Shown here: positions 51,068 through 60,817 of the stretch, one piece after another
Numbering within the stretch: the stretch's first letter is position 1
Layout: each line of letters starts with the position of its first letter
Assembly: GCA_016716085.1 (NCBI GenBank)
Contig: JADJWY010000023.1
Span: 372,001 to 436,000, forward strand
DNA length: 64,000 bases
Direction: 5' to 3'
Origin: Hahellaceae bacterium
Lineage (GTDB): Bacteria; Pseudomonadota; Gammaproteobacteria; Pseudomonadales; Oleiphilaceae
Program-made: the position numbers and the translations under genes
Notes under the pieces: generated by a model
Told to the model about the DNA's origin: nothing
The model's database searches: none
The model's input: only the letters and a program-made list of their open reading frames with translations

Positions 51068-52649
51068 GCTCAATGCCCTGCGAAACCTGGCCCTCCTGCT
51101 CGCCTGTTGTATGGGTTTATCCCATGCAGCACTGAGCTGGGGATCAATCAAAAGCGCTTCGATCAGCAATTATCCCTCCCCTGCGACCGACTCGGCGCTG
51201 GAGGATCCACCCCCAGAAATGGATGGCGCCCCTTCGATCTGGGTGAGAATACGAGAAGGCTTTCAGTTTGACTTGTCCTATTCTAACCCGCGCATCGAGA
51301 AAGAACGTCAGTGGTACCTGAGTAATCCGGACTACCTGGAAACCGTGTTTAACCGGGCAGATCCTTTTTTGTATTACATGCTGGATGAGGCTGAGCGGCG
51401 ACGTATGCCCACGGAACTGGTGTTGTTACCCGTCGTGGAAAGCGCCTTCGACCCCTTCGCCTACTCGCATGGGCGTGCCTCCGGTATCTGGCAGTTTATT
51501 CCGGGCACCGGTAAACGCTTTGGCCTGAAACAGAATTGGTGGTATGACGGACGCCGCGACGTTGTTGCCTCTACTGGCGCGGCGATGACCTACATGCGCA
51601 GCCTCCACAAGATGTTCAAGGGTAACTGGCTGCACGCCCTTGCCTCTTACAATGCGGGTGAAGGCAACGTGCTGCGAGCGGTGCGTGCCAACGAAAGTGC
51701 CGGGCGTCCGACCCGCTTCTGGGCGCTGGATCTGCCCAAAGAGACCGAAGTGTATGTCCCCCGATTGATTGCGCTGGCACAGATCGTCGCGTCACCGGAG
51801 CGTTATGGCGTCACACTGAACGACATTCCCAATCAGCCGCGGATAGCGACCGTTAATCTTGATGGACAATTGGATCTCAGTCAGGCTGCGCGTCTCGCAG
51901 GCATCTCTGTCGATGAGGTCTACCACCTCAACGCTGGCTTTAATCGCTGGGCCACCGACCCGGAGGGTCCGCACCGCCTGGTGCTACCGATAGAAACGGT
52001 CGAATCCTTTAAGTCCAATTATCGCAAACTGCCGGCCAAAGACCGCATACAATGGGTTCGTCACACCGTACGTCCAGGTGACAATTTACTGGCCCTGGCG
52101 TCGCGCTATCGCACCACCCCGGAGGTAATACGCAAAGCCAACCAGATGGCCAGTAATACCATTCGGGTGGGCTCAGGACTGATGATTCCCACGGCAACCC
52201 GCGATTTCAGTGTCTACTCCCAAAGCGCAGACAATCGCCTTTCTCAAAAGCAGAGTACCCAGCCTAAAGCCGCATCGCTTAAGCGCACACACAGAGTCGC
52301 ATCCGGGGACACCCTCTGGGGAATCTCGCAGAAATACAAGGTGAGCACCCGCCAACTGGCAAGCTGGAATGGCATGGCCCCCGGCGACCCGCTCAAGGCG
52401 GGCCGTACACTGGTCGTCTGGCAAAAAGGTGGAAGCACGTCGCCCAGCAACACAGGGCGCGGCGTGATCCGCAAAGTGGGCTACCAGATTCGTAGTGGCG
52501 ATTCACTCTCGTCTATCGCATCCCGATTCAATGTGTCAGTGAATGATCTGGTGAAGTGGAATCCACTTAATCGCTCCAGCGTTCTGAAACCCGGGCAGCA
52601 TATCCGTATCTATGTGGATGTGACAGCGGGTCGGGAACAGGGCACCTGA
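51057..52649 (+). CDS. mltD: Membrane-bound lytic transglycosylase D with three LysM domains
   Basis: 530 residues. An N-terminal signal (LALLLACCMGLSHAA) contains two adjacent Cys but a poor lipobox. SLT domain: catalytic Glu in LPVVESAFDPFAYSHGRASG, then IWQFIPGTGKRFGL and ALASYNAGEGNV. LysM modules bind peptidoglycan near residues 340, 415 and 480 (VRPGDNLLALASRYRT, VASGDTLWGISQKYKV, IRSGDSLSSIASRFNV). Cleaves murein glycan strands in the periplasm. Coupled to gloB by an 11-bp overlap, a common gloB-mltD order. Confidence 0.95.
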   Translation: MSSRLNALRNLALLLACCMGLSHAALSWGSIKSASISNYPSPATDSALEDPPPEMDGAPSIWVRIREGFQFDLSYSNPRIEKERQWYLSNPDYLETVFNRADPFLYYMLDEAERRRMPTELVLLPVVESAFDPFAYSHGRASGIWQFIPGTGKRFGLKQNWWYDGRRDVVASTGAAMTYMRSLHKMFKGNWLHALASYNAGEGNVLRAVRANESAGRPTRFWALDLPKETEVYVPRLIALAQIVASPERYGVTLNDIPNQPRIATVNLDGQLDLSQAARLAGISVDEVYHLNAGFNRWATDPEGPHRLVLPIETVESFKSNYRKLPAKDRIQWVRHTVRPGDNLLALASRYRTTPEVIRKANQMASNTIRVGSGLMIPTATRDFSVYSQSADNRLSQKQSTQPKAASLKRTHRVASGDTLWGISQKYKVSTRQLASWNGMAPGDPLKAGRTLVVWQKGGSTSPSNTGRGVIRKVGYQIRSGDSLSSIASRFNVSVNDLVKWNPLNRSSVLKPGQHIRIYVDVTAGREQGT

Positions 52650-52659
52650 TTGAGCGGAC

Positions 52660-52690
52660 GCTGCCTGACAGATTATTTCTGTCGGGCAGC
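52660..52690. terminator. 12-bp hairpin between convergent mltD and HDOD genes
   Basis: GCTGCCTGACAG / CTGTCGGGCAGC with one wobble pair and a 7-nt loop, placed exactly between the two converging genes and covering the HDOD stop codon. No long T-run on either side, so it may act as a rho-type barrier or 3' stabiliser. Confidence 0.45.
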
Positions 52691-54127
52691 CGCAATCCCA
52701 AGGCAGAGGGTTGTCTGTTGCAAAAAGTGTTTAAAGCCCGACACGTGGGCATCGCCTAAATGACGACCTGACACGCCCAGATCGGCGTACAGGAAACCCA
52801 CTTCCCGACCATTGGCGGATAAGGGCCCAATGATGAAATTTCGGGTATGCGTGAGATTGACCAGGTGATCTGGCCACAGCCGACTTAATGCCGCGGGCTG
52901 ACCATCCTGCACCAGCACACCTTCGCGCCCACTCATAATCTGGGCAAAAAAGTTTCGCGCAGTCCGTTCATAGTCCCCCAGAAACCGCTCTTTCCAGGTC
53001 GCCGTCTGGGCGCCAGCCAGGAACTTTGCCGCGACCTGGGTTCGGGGCTGATTCAGCAACAATAAGGCTACCCGCTCCAGACCAACCCCCTGATGCAAAC
53101 CGTTCAATACCAGTTGAAACAGACGGGCGCTGTCGACGCCCTGCGTCATCATGACCATGATCTGCTGAAGTACCTCCAGTTGAAGCTGAGGGTTAGGCTC
53201 TAATATCGCATGGCTCCCCGCGGACTCTCCGGCAGGCGTCACTTTCACCGCTTTTTGAATCAGCTGGGTGATGCGGGGGTCATTGTAACTTTCAGATAAA
53301 GTCGCCGCTCCCTTATAATTCTGCTCAATCCGTCGCCGCGCCTCACTCTCCTTGATGGACAGAAAGGCGGCAACTTCCACCAGCACCTGGCGCATTTCCT
53401 CACTGTCCCAGCCCCGCGCCAATGCGCGCGTAATGGCCTCGCCCAGACGAACGGCCTGCGCCCTGCGATCCTGCTCTGCTTTTGGGGCCACCAATACCTG
53501 ATTGAGCGTATCCCCCAGGTTCCATTGCTTGCAGATTTCCAGTGTCAGCCGTTCGTAGGTGGTGCCCAACAAGGCTTCGACATCCCGCGCAGGTGCGCCC
53601 TGCATTTCCAGCTTGTAGGCCTGATCCGCAACCGGATGGCGGTAGGACCAGACCAGCAACTTGCCAAGATGAACCATTAAGGAGGCGACAAAGATTTCTT
53701 CTTTCACATCGGCACGCACGCGCTCACACAGTCCACGTGCCTGTACGGCCGCATGGAAGGACGTCGCCATCTGTTTCAACATCCCTTCACGGGGTGCTTT
53801 GTCGATGACCGACTCCATGACAATTGCCGAAATACAGATTGCGCGGACCGTATTAAACCCGACATGCATGATCGCCCGGCTGACGGTACTCATCGCTTGG
53901 CGGCCCGGATTGTAGAGCACGCTGTTGGCCACCCGAATGACCTTGGAGGTTAGCGCCGGGTCACGGGTAATGACCGTCGCCAATTGATTGATTGAGGCTT
54001 CCTCGGACTCAGCCAGACGAGTCAACTCACGAATGATGGAGGAGAGCGAGACAACTTTAGTATCCGCCAGGGCGTCAACCCAGGCTTCCAGACCAAATAG
54101 TGCTTTTGCGTTCAATACACGACCCAC
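52673..54127 (-). CDS. HDOD-domain signalling protein with GAF-like C-terminus
   Basis: 484 residues. The HDOD domain occupies about 20-220: LATVITRDPALTSKVIRVAN, then AIMHVGFNTVRAICISAIVM, and SLMVHLGKLLVWSY where the HD metal pair is degenerate, as is usual for HDOD. C-terminal ~180 residues resemble a GAF sensor (GVGLERVALLLLNQPRTQVA, FLYADLGVSG). Such proteins act in signalling or regulation in proteobacteria; the partner is unknown. Cytoplasmic. Confidence 0.85.
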   Translation of the reverse strand: MGRVLNAKALFGLEAWVDALADTKVVSLSSIIRELTRLAESEEASINQLATVITRDPALTSKVIRVANSVLYNPGRQAMSTVSRAIMHVGFNTVRAICISAIVMESVIDKAPREGMLKQMATSFHAAVQARGLCERVRADVKEEIFVASLMVHLGKLLVWSYRHPVADQAYKLEMQGAPARDVEALLGTTYERLTLEICKQWNLGDTLNQVLVAPKAEQDRRAQAVRLGEAITRALARGWDSEEMRQVLVEVAAFLSIKESEARRRIEQNYKGAATLSESYNDPRITQLIQKAVKVTPAGESAGSHAILEPNPQLQLEVLQQIMVMMTQGVDSARLFQLVLNGLHQGVGLERVALLLLNQPRTQVAAKFLAGAQTATWKERFLGDYERTARNFFAQIMSGREGVLVQDGQPAALSRLWPDHLVNLTHTRNFIIGPLSANGREVGFLYADLGVSGRHLGDAHVSGFKHFLQQTTLCLGIAAARQK

Positions 54128-54278
54128 TTGTCGACAACCGATTACGATAATTTAAGATTAGCTGAAGTTTTCTCAGGTATCAGAGAGAATGCGCGCTCAA
54201 TTTGGACATTCGCTGACCGTCTTACATCGGTGGGCGCTTGATCCCCGCGCCTTTTGCCCTCAAGATAGGGCGCCAATA

Positions 54279-56108
54279 ATGACGATAACTGCCACTGGGT
54301 TCTGCATGCTGAAACGCCTCGCTTTTTTCTTTCTGCTGATGATTGCTGTACCGACCTGGGCGGCCCCTGCGGTCATCACAACCGAAGCCTTTGCTCTGCG
54401 AGGCGAACCGAAATACAAACCCGGCTTTACCCACTTCGATTACGTTAACCCGGAGGCACCTCGCGGTGGCACGCTTCGCCTGCATGCGATCGGCACGTTT
54501 GACAACCTGAACCGCTATGCTCAACGTGGCAGCCCTGCTGCGGGCTCAGACCAGCTCTACGACCCGCTCATGACCGGATCCAGTGACGAAATTGAAGTGT
54601 ATTACCCGTTGATCGCCGAAAAGGTGGCGTATGCGGATGACTACAGTTTCGTCACGTTTCACATTAATCCGGCGGCGACCTTTCAGGATGGCAAACCCAT
54701 TCGCCCGGACGATGTAAAATTCACTTTCGAGAAATTTTCTGCTGAGGGTGTTCCCCAGTTCAAGCGCTATTACGCCTTCGTGACCTCGGTTGAGGTTCTG
54801 GATACCCGTACGGTTCGCTTCAATCTGAAAGATGCCAACCGCGAGCAGATGACCTCATTGTTCGGTCTGCGCATCCTGCCTGAGCATTATTGGTCCAGCC
54901 GCAATTTTGGCGAGCCCACCAAAGAAATCCCCATTGGCAGCAGCGGCTCCACCATCAAGGACTTCAAACTGGGGCAATACATCATCTATGAAAATCTGGC
55001 GAACTACTGGGCGCGCAAGCTCCCCAGTCGCATTGGACAGGGTAATGTGCAGTTCGAACGCTACGATTATTATCGGGATGAAGTCGTCGCGTTTGAAGCC
55101 TTCAAAGCCGGCGAATTTGATTTCTGGCAGGAACCTGAAGCCAAAAACTGGGCAACGGCCTATGAATTTCCCGCGATCAAGCAAGGCAAGGTAATTAAAG
55201 AGCAGCTTGAGCACAGTATTCCTCAGGAAACCAAAGGGTTTGTGTTTAATAGCCAAAAGCCTCAGTTCAAAGACCGTCGTGTTCGCATGGCTCTCGCCTA
55301 TATGCTGGACTTTGAATGGATGAACAAAGCCTTTTTCTTTAATGAATATACGCGCACCCGCAGTTATTTCACCAACACTGACTATGCGTCCTCAGGCATG
55401 CCTTCCGCCGATGAACTTGCCATTCTGGAGCCACTCAAAGGGCAGATCCCCGCTGAAGTGTTTACGGAACCCTTTAATCCGCCCACAACCGCCGGTGATG
55501 GCAATATTCGTGCGAACATGCGCAAAGCCCTGGCCTTGCTGAAAGAGGCGGGCTGGTCTCTGAAAAACAAACAGATGGTCAATGACAACACGGGCGAGCC
55601 CCTGAGCTTTGAACTGCTGAGCTACCGCCCCCTGACCGAAAAAAATGCAGCGCCGTTCAAGGCTAATCTGCAGAAAATCGGTGTCACTCTGACGCTCCGC
55701 CAGGTCGACAGCTCCCAGTTTATCAATCGGGTACGTTCGCACGACTTTGAGATGATCGAGTTTTCCTATACGCCGAACCCCTATCCTTCTTCCGACCTGA
55801 AAATCGTCTGGCGCTCTAATTTCGTCGACTCCACCTGGAATATGGCCAACGTGCAAGATCCCGCGATTGACGCACTGATTGATGGCATTGCTGGCAGCCA
55901 GGAAGATCCTGCCAAATTACTGGCCTACGGACGCGCCTTTGATCGCGTGGCGCTTTGGAACTATTTTATGATCCCGCAGTGGCACCTGAGCGCCTTTCGC
56001 ATAGCTTACTGGGATCAGTTCAGCCGTCCGGCGACGCGCCCACAGTATGAACTGGGGGTCGATACCTGGTGGATTGACCCTGATAAAGTCAAAAAACCAG
56101 GCCGTTGA
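54279..56108 (+). CDS. yejA: ABC transporter periplasmic oligopeptide-binding protein YejA
   Basis: About 609 residues, SBP family 5. Signal peptide MLKRLAFFFLLMIAVPTWA near the start, then LRGEPKYKPGFTHFDYVNPE and APRGGTLRLHAIGTFDNLN, the YejA signature; the SBP_bac_5 core includes FHINPAATFQDGKPIRPDDV. Binds peptides for the YejBEF importer. Start uncertain: ATG 54279 has AGGG 8 nt upstream; ATG 54306 begins directly at the signal peptide. Four bp before yejB. Confidence 0.93.
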   Translation: MTITATGFCMLKRLAFFFLLMIAVPTWAAPAVITTEAFALRGEPKYKPGFTHFDYVNPEAPRGGTLRLHAIGTFDNLNRYAQRGSPAAGSDQLYDPLMTGSSDEIEVYYPLIAEKVAYADDYSFVTFHINPAATFQDGKPIRPDDVKFTFEKFSAEGVPQFKRYYAFVTSVEVLDTRTVRFNLKDANREQMTSLFGLRILPEHYWSSRNFGEPTKEIPIGSSGSTIKDFKLGQYIIYENLANYWARKLPSRIGQGNVQFERYDYYRDEVVAFEAFKAGEFDFWQEPEAKNWATAYEFPAIKQGKVIKEQLEHSIPQETKGFVFNSQKPQFKDRRVRMALAYMLDFEWMNKAFFFNEYTRTRSYFTNTDYASSGMPSADELAILEPLKGQIPAEVFTEPFNPPTTAGDGNIRANMRKALALLKEAGWSLKNKQMVNDNTGEPLSFELLSYRPLTEKNAAPFKANLQKIGVTLTLRQVDSSQFINRVRSHDFEMIEFSYTPNPYPSSDLKIVWRSNFVDSTWNMANVQDPAIDALIDGIAGSQEDPAKLLAYGRAFDRVALWNYFMIPQWHLSAFRIAYWDQFSRPATRPQYELGVDTWWIDPDKVKKPGR

Positions 56109-56112
56109 CCGC

Positions 56113-57195
56113 ATGGCCGCTTACATCCTTCGGCGCCTGCTGCTGATCATACCGACGCTGTGGGCCATCATCACCATCAACTTCCTGATCATTCAGGCTG
56201 CACCCGGCGGCCCGGTTGAACAGGCGATGGCGCAACAAATGGGCGTGCAAGGCAGTGCGCTCGACCGCATCACCAGCGCCAATCGGTCCGAAACCTCTGG
56301 CGGCGCTCAGCCTCAAGGCGAGTATCGGGGTGCGAAGGGGCTGGACCCGGAGGTCATTGCAGAAATCGAAAAACGCTATGGTTTCGACAAGCCGGTCAGC
56401 GAACGCTATTGGGATATGATTCTGGATTACCTCACCTTTGACTTTGGTGACAGTTTCTTTAAAAGCGGCAGTGTCATTGATCTGGTCGCCGAAGCCATGC
56501 CGGTGTCCATCTCGCTGGGTTTGTGGTCGACACTGATTATCTATCTGATTTCGATTCCTTTGGGCATTTCAAAAGCCCTGCACAATGGCCACCTGTTCGA
56601 TCGCTGGACCAGCTCGATCATTTCTCTGGCCTATGCCATCCCCGGGTTCCTGTTTGCGATCTTACTGATCATTCTCTTTGCCGGGGGGACTTACCTTAAC
56701 TGGTTTCCGCTTCGTGGACTGGTGAGCGATAACTGGGAAACGCTTAGCTGGGCCGACAAGATTACAGACTATTTCTGGCATATCGCCCTACCTGTAACCG
56801 CCAATGTCATCAGCGGATTTGCGACCCTGACCTTACTGACCAAAAACAGCTTCCTCGACGAAATTGGCAAGCAGTACGTCATGACAGCCAAAGCTAAAGG
56901 GCTTACACCGTCAGAGGTGTTGTACCGCCATGTGTTTCGCAATGCCATGCTGTTGATCATTTCGGGTTTCCCGGCAGCCTTCATCGCCATCTTTTTTACC
57001 GGTTCACTGCTGATTGAAGTTATTTTTTCCCTGAATGGTCTTGGCTTGCTGGGGTTTGAGGCCATCAATCAGCGAGACTACCCTGTGGTCTTCAGTACGC
57101 TGTATATCTTTACACTCCTGGGGCTGATCATGGCACTGATCACAGACCTGACCTACACCTGGGTTGACCCCCGCATTGATTTTGAGAGCCGCTGA
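56113..57195 (+). CDS. yejB: Peptide ABC transporter permease YejB
   Basis: 360 residues, the usual YejB length. MAAYILRRLLLIIPTLWAII is the first membrane segment. The EAA-type permease loop is in YVMTAKAKGLTPSEVLYRHV, and YPVVFSTLYIFTLLGLIMAL is the last segment. Forms the channel with YejE. The next gene begins with GTG directly after its stop. Confidence 0.95.
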   Translation: MAAYILRRLLLIIPTLWAIITINFLIIQAAPGGPVEQAMAQQMGVQGSALDRITSANRSETSGGAQPQGEYRGAKGLDPEVIAEIEKRYGFDKPVSERYWDMILDYLTFDFGDSFFKSGSVIDLVAEAMPVSISLGLWSTLIIYLISIPLGISKALHNGHLFDRWTSSIISLAYAIPGFLFAILLIILFAGGTYLNWFPLRGLVSDNWETLSWADKITDYFWHIALPVTANVISGFATLTLLTKNSFLDEIGKQYVMTAKAKGLTPSEVLYRHVFRNAMLLIISGFPAAFIAIFFTGSLLIEVIFSLNGLGLLGFEAINQRDYPVVFSTLYIFTLLGLIMALITDLTYTWVDPRIDFESR

Positions 57196-58219
57196 GTGAG
57201 ATTGTCCAGCAAAAACCAGCGCCGCTGGCTGACCTTTAAATCCCATCGACTGGGTTACGCCTCGTTCATCCTGTTTTCTATTTTGTTCAGTGTCACGCTG
57301 TTTTCCGATTTTATTGCGAATGACCGCCCGCTGTTGGTCAGCTATCAGAATGAATGGTTTTTCCCCGTTTTCAAAGACTATGCAGAAACCCGATTCGGGG
57401 GAGAGTTTGAGACCACCGCCGACTACCATGACAGCTACGTACAGGAACTGATCAATGCGGAAGGCTGGATGGTGTGGCCGCCGATTCCCTATCGCTACGA
57501 CACCATCATTCACGATCTGCCTGCGGCGGCGCCCACGCCAACCCTCCCTGCAAAACTGGCTGGGCACCGATGATCAGGGGCGAGATGTCATGGCGCGTGT
57601 TCTCTATGGCTTTCGCATATCGGTCCTTTTCGGTTTCAGCCTGACGATCATTTCAGCGGTCGTCGGTGTGGCGGCTGGGGCCGTCCAGGGCTATTACGGT
57701 GGTTGGCTTGATCTGCTGTTCCAGCGCTTTATCGAGATCTGGTCAAGTATGCCGACCTTGTTTATGTTGATCATTCTAGCCAGTCTGATCCAGCCAACCT
57801 TCTGGATTTTATTAGGCTTCACCCTGCTGTTCGCGTGGATGGGATATGTCGGTGCCGTGCGCGCTGAGTTCCTGCGGGGACGTAATTTTGAATATGTGCA
57901 GGCGGCTAAAGCCATGGGCATGAGCGACCGACGTATCATGTTCAAGCATATTTTGCCCAATGCCCTGGTTGCGACGTTGACCTTTATGCCCTTTACCCTC
58001 TCCGGCTCAGTGGTGACACTGACCTCACTGGACTTCCTGGGGTTTGGACTCCCTCCTGGCTCCCCGTCGTTGGGCGAACTGCTGGCGCAGGGCAAGGCCA
58101 ATTTGCAGGCGCCCTGGCTCGGCATCACCGCCTTTGTGGTTCTCGCCTTACTGATGGGATTACTGGTGTACATTGGCGAGGCCGTGCGCGATGCCTTTGA
58201 TCCTCGTTCGCGTTATTGA
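57196..58219 (+). pseudogene. yejE: Peptide ABC transporter permease YejE, broken by a 1-base frameshift
   Basis: The two frames together give a normal ~340-residue YejE. The first (GTG 57196) runs RWLTFKSHRLGYASFILFSI to IPYRYDTIIHDLPAAAPTPT and ends TLPAKLAGHR at a premature stop. The second supplies SLQNWLGTDDQGRDVMARVL and the remaining permease segments including FEYVQAAKAMGMSDRRI. One extra base near 57542 (ACGCCAACCC) accounts for the shift; without it the peptide reads APTPPSLQNW as in other YejE. Surrounding yej genes are intact, so a sequencing or assembly error is as likely as real inactivation. Confidence 0.88.
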
Positions 58220-58230
58220 GTCTGTCAGCC

Positions 58231-59856
58231 ATGTCCAAACACCCTAATAATTCCGCCACCCACCCCCTGCTCCGTCTGCAGCATCTGTCGCTGGGCTTCT
58301 CTCAGGGCGGCACACTCAGCCGCGTCGTTGAAGGCGTTTCCTTCTCGATTGAGCCGGGCGAAACCCTTGCTCTGGTCGGCGAAAGCGGCTCCGGCAAGTC
58401 CGTCACCTCCATGTCCATCCTCCGCTTGCTGGATTCGCCGCCTTTAACCTTCCTCGGCGGCGAAATTGTGTGGCAGGGCGAAAACCTGCTGACGGCATCA
58501 GAGCAACGACTGCGGCAGATTCGCGGCCATGAAATCAGCGTAATTTTTCAGGAGCCGTTAACGGCCCTGAACCCCCTGCACAAAATTCATCGCCAGATCT
58601 CTGAAGTCATCGAACGGCATCAGGGGCTGTCAAAAACGGCCTGTGTCGATCTGGCGCTGGAATGGTTGAATAAAGTAGGCATCCGCAACCCTGAAGCCAA
58701 ACTCAATGCGTACCCTCACCAGCTTTCCGGGGGTGAACGGCAGCGTGTCATGATCGCTATGGCCCTGGTTAACCGTCCTAAACTCCTGATTGCCGATGAA
58801 CCAACAACCGCATTAGACGTAACCATTCAGGCGCAAATCTTACGCCTGATCAAGGAACTGCAACAGGAAATGGGCATGGCGGTGCTGTTTATCACGCATG
58901 ACCTGCATGTTGTCCGGCAAATTTCTGACCGTGTCGCGGTCATGGAAAAAGGCATTTTGGTGGAACAAGGCCCCACCCTGCAGGTTTTCACTAATCCGGC
59001 TCATCCCTATACGCGCAGACTTCTCGAGGCCGAACCGCATGGCATGCCACCCGTGTTTGATGCCGAGCAACCGCCCCTGCTCACCGTGGATGATTTACGC
59101 TGCTGGTTCCCACTCAAACGGGGTCTGCTGGGCCGCACTTACGGCTACATCAAAGCCGTGGATGGACTTTCGCTGAGCATTCGTCCCGGCGAATCCCTTG
59201 GCATTGTCGGTGAAAGCGGTTCGGGAAAATCTACGCTTGGCAAAGCGATCTTGCGACTGGAACGCAGTGAGGGTGAAATCGCCTACCGGGATCAGCGGCT
59301 TAACGCGCTTAGCGAAAAACAGCTCAAACCCCTGCGTCGCGACATTCAGGTGATTTTTCAGGATCCCTATGGCGCACTCAGTCCGCGAATGACGATTCGT
59401 GAGATTATTGGTGAAGGGCTTGAAATTCATCAACTGGGCTCAGCGGCTGAGCGGGAAGCACAGATCATCGAGGCGATGAACGCGGTGGAGCTAAATCCGG
59501 ATTGGCTCAACCGCTACCCGAACGAATTCTCCGGCGGGCAGCGCCAGCGCATCTGTATTGCTCGGGCGCTTGTGCTCAAACCCAAACTTTTGATTCTGGA
59601 CGAACCGACTTCGTCGCTTGACCGCACCGTCCAACAGCAAGTAATCGAACTGTTGCAACGGCTACAGGCCGAGCACGGATTGAGCTACCTGTTTATCAGC
59701 CACGACCTTCGTGTGGTGAAGGCGCTCTGCCATCACATCATTGTCATGCAGAGTGGACACATTGTGGAAGCAGGTCCGGCAGATTTGCTGTTTGAACAAC
59801 CCTCACAACCTTACACGCGGGAACTGCTGCGCACCGCAATGCTGCTGGACGTATAA
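58231..59856 (+). CDS. yejF: Peptide ABC transporter ATP-binding protein YejF (two ATPase domains)
   Basis: About 541 residues with two ABC cassettes. Cassette 1: Walker A VGESGSGKSVTS, signature LSGGERQRV, Walker B LLIADEPTTALD. Cassette 2: Walker A VGESGSGKSTLG, signature FSGGQRQRI, Walker B LLILDEPTSSLD. Powers YejABE peptide uptake. ATG 58231 was chosen; a TTG at 58216 overlaps the yejE stop. Confidence 0.95.
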   Translation: MSKHPNNSATHPLLRLQHLSLGFSQGGTLSRVVEGVSFSIEPGETLALVGESGSGKSVTSMSILRLLDSPPLTFLGGEIVWQGENLLTASEQRLRQIRGHEISVIFQEPLTALNPLHKIHRQISEVIERHQGLSKTACVDLALEWLNKVGIRNPEAKLNAYPHQLSGGERQRVMIAMALVNRPKLLIADEPTTALDVTIQAQILRLIKELQQEMGMAVLFITHDLHVVRQISDRVAVMEKGILVEQGPTLQVFTNPAHPYTRRLLEAEPHGMPPVFDAEQPPLLTVDDLRCWFPLKRGLLGRTYGYIKAVDGLSLSIRPGESLGIVGESGSGKSTLGKAILRLERSEGEIAYRDQRLNALSEKQLKPLRRDIQVIFQDPYGALSPRMTIREIIGEGLEIHQLGSAAEREAQIIEAMNAVELNPDWLNRYPNEFSGGQRQRICIARALVLKPKLLILDEPTSSLDRTVQQQVIELLQRLQAEHGLSYLFISHDLRVVKALCHHIIVMQSGHIVEAGPADLLFEQPSQPYTRELLRTAMLLDV

Positions 59857-59915
59857 GGGTCTGGCAGGCTATGTTTACGACCACTCGAATCCGATAACGA
59901 AAAAGGGACATTACC

Positions 59916-60713
59916 ATGGGCATGCTCCAAGGCAAAAAAGCGCTGATCATTGGCGTTGCCAGTAAATTGTCGATCGCCAAAGGCATTGCCGACGCCTTCT
60001 ACCGGGAAGGGGCTGAAATCGCACTGACCTACCAGAATGATAAACTGAAGTCGCGTGTCGAGGGTTTTGCCAGTGAATACCAGTCTACACTGACGTTTCC
60101 CTGTGACGTCGCCAGCGATGCGGAGATCACTCAGCTCTTTGCTGACATCGGCAAGCACTGGGACGGTATCGACATTCTGGTTCATTCCGTTGGCTTTGCT
60201 CCGGGCAGCGAGTTAGATGGCAATTACGTCGATGTCACCACTCGCGAGGGCTTTCGTGTCGCTCACGATATTAGTTCCTACAGCTTTGTCGCCCTGGCTA
60301 AGGGTGCGCGGGAGCTCATGCGCGGTCGTAATGGTTCACTGCTGACGCTGACCTATCTTGGATCTGAGCGCACCATGACCAATTACAATGTCATGGGCCT
60401 GGCCAAAGCCAGCCTGGAGGCCAACACACGCTATATCGCCGCCAGTCTGGGCCCCGAGGGCACCCGAGCCAATGCCATCTCTGCCGGCCCCATCCGAACC
60501 CTGGCAGCGTCCGGCATCAAGAGCTTTCGCAAGATGCTGAGTGAGTCAGCGCGCCAGACACCACTGCGCCGCAATATCACCATTGAGGAAGTGGGCAATG
60601 CTGCCGCATTCTTATGCTCAGATCTGGCCAGCGGCATCACGGGTGAAATCCTCTATGTGGACGGCGGTTTCAACATCAGCGGCATGGCACCGCTGGATGA
60701 AGCAGAAGAATAA
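59916..60713 (+). CDS. fabI: Enoyl-ACP reductase FabI
   Basis: 265 residues, SDR fold. NAD-binding start GKKALIIGVASKLSIAKGIA. Active site YNVMGLAKASLE gives the FabI-type Tyr-X6-Lys pattern (YxxMGxAK). RYIAASLGPEGTRANAISAG and EILYVDGGFNISGM follow. Last reductive step of fatty-acid elongation. AGGG-containing sequence precedes the ATG. Followed closely by a lipoprotein hydrolase gene. Confidence 0.95.
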   Translation: MGMLQGKKALIIGVASKLSIAKGIADAFYREGAEIALTYQNDKLKSRVEGFASEYQSTLTFPCDVASDAEITQLFADIGKHWDGIDILVHSVGFAPGSELDGNYVDVTTREGFRVAHDISSYSFVALAKGARELMRGRNGSLLTLTYLGSERTMTNYNVMGLAKASLEANTRYIAASLGPEGTRANAISAGPIRTLAASGIKSFRKMLSESARQTPLRRNITIEEVGNAAAFLCSDLASGITGEILYVDGGFNISGMAPLDEAEE

Positions 60714-60817
60714 AGGCACAGAGGAGAGAAAGCGTGAAAATCGGCACCCGATCACTGTACGTAAACCGATTTGACGGTATCTTTCCCCCTGAGAAGGCCA
60801 CAACCAGAAAAGACTCC

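Noticed and set aside
57455..57545. ATG-like start for an independent second YejE ORF
   Set aside because: The first residues of that frame are not permease-like, while the protein resumes exactly at SLQNWLGTDD; a single gene with a frameshift explains the data better.
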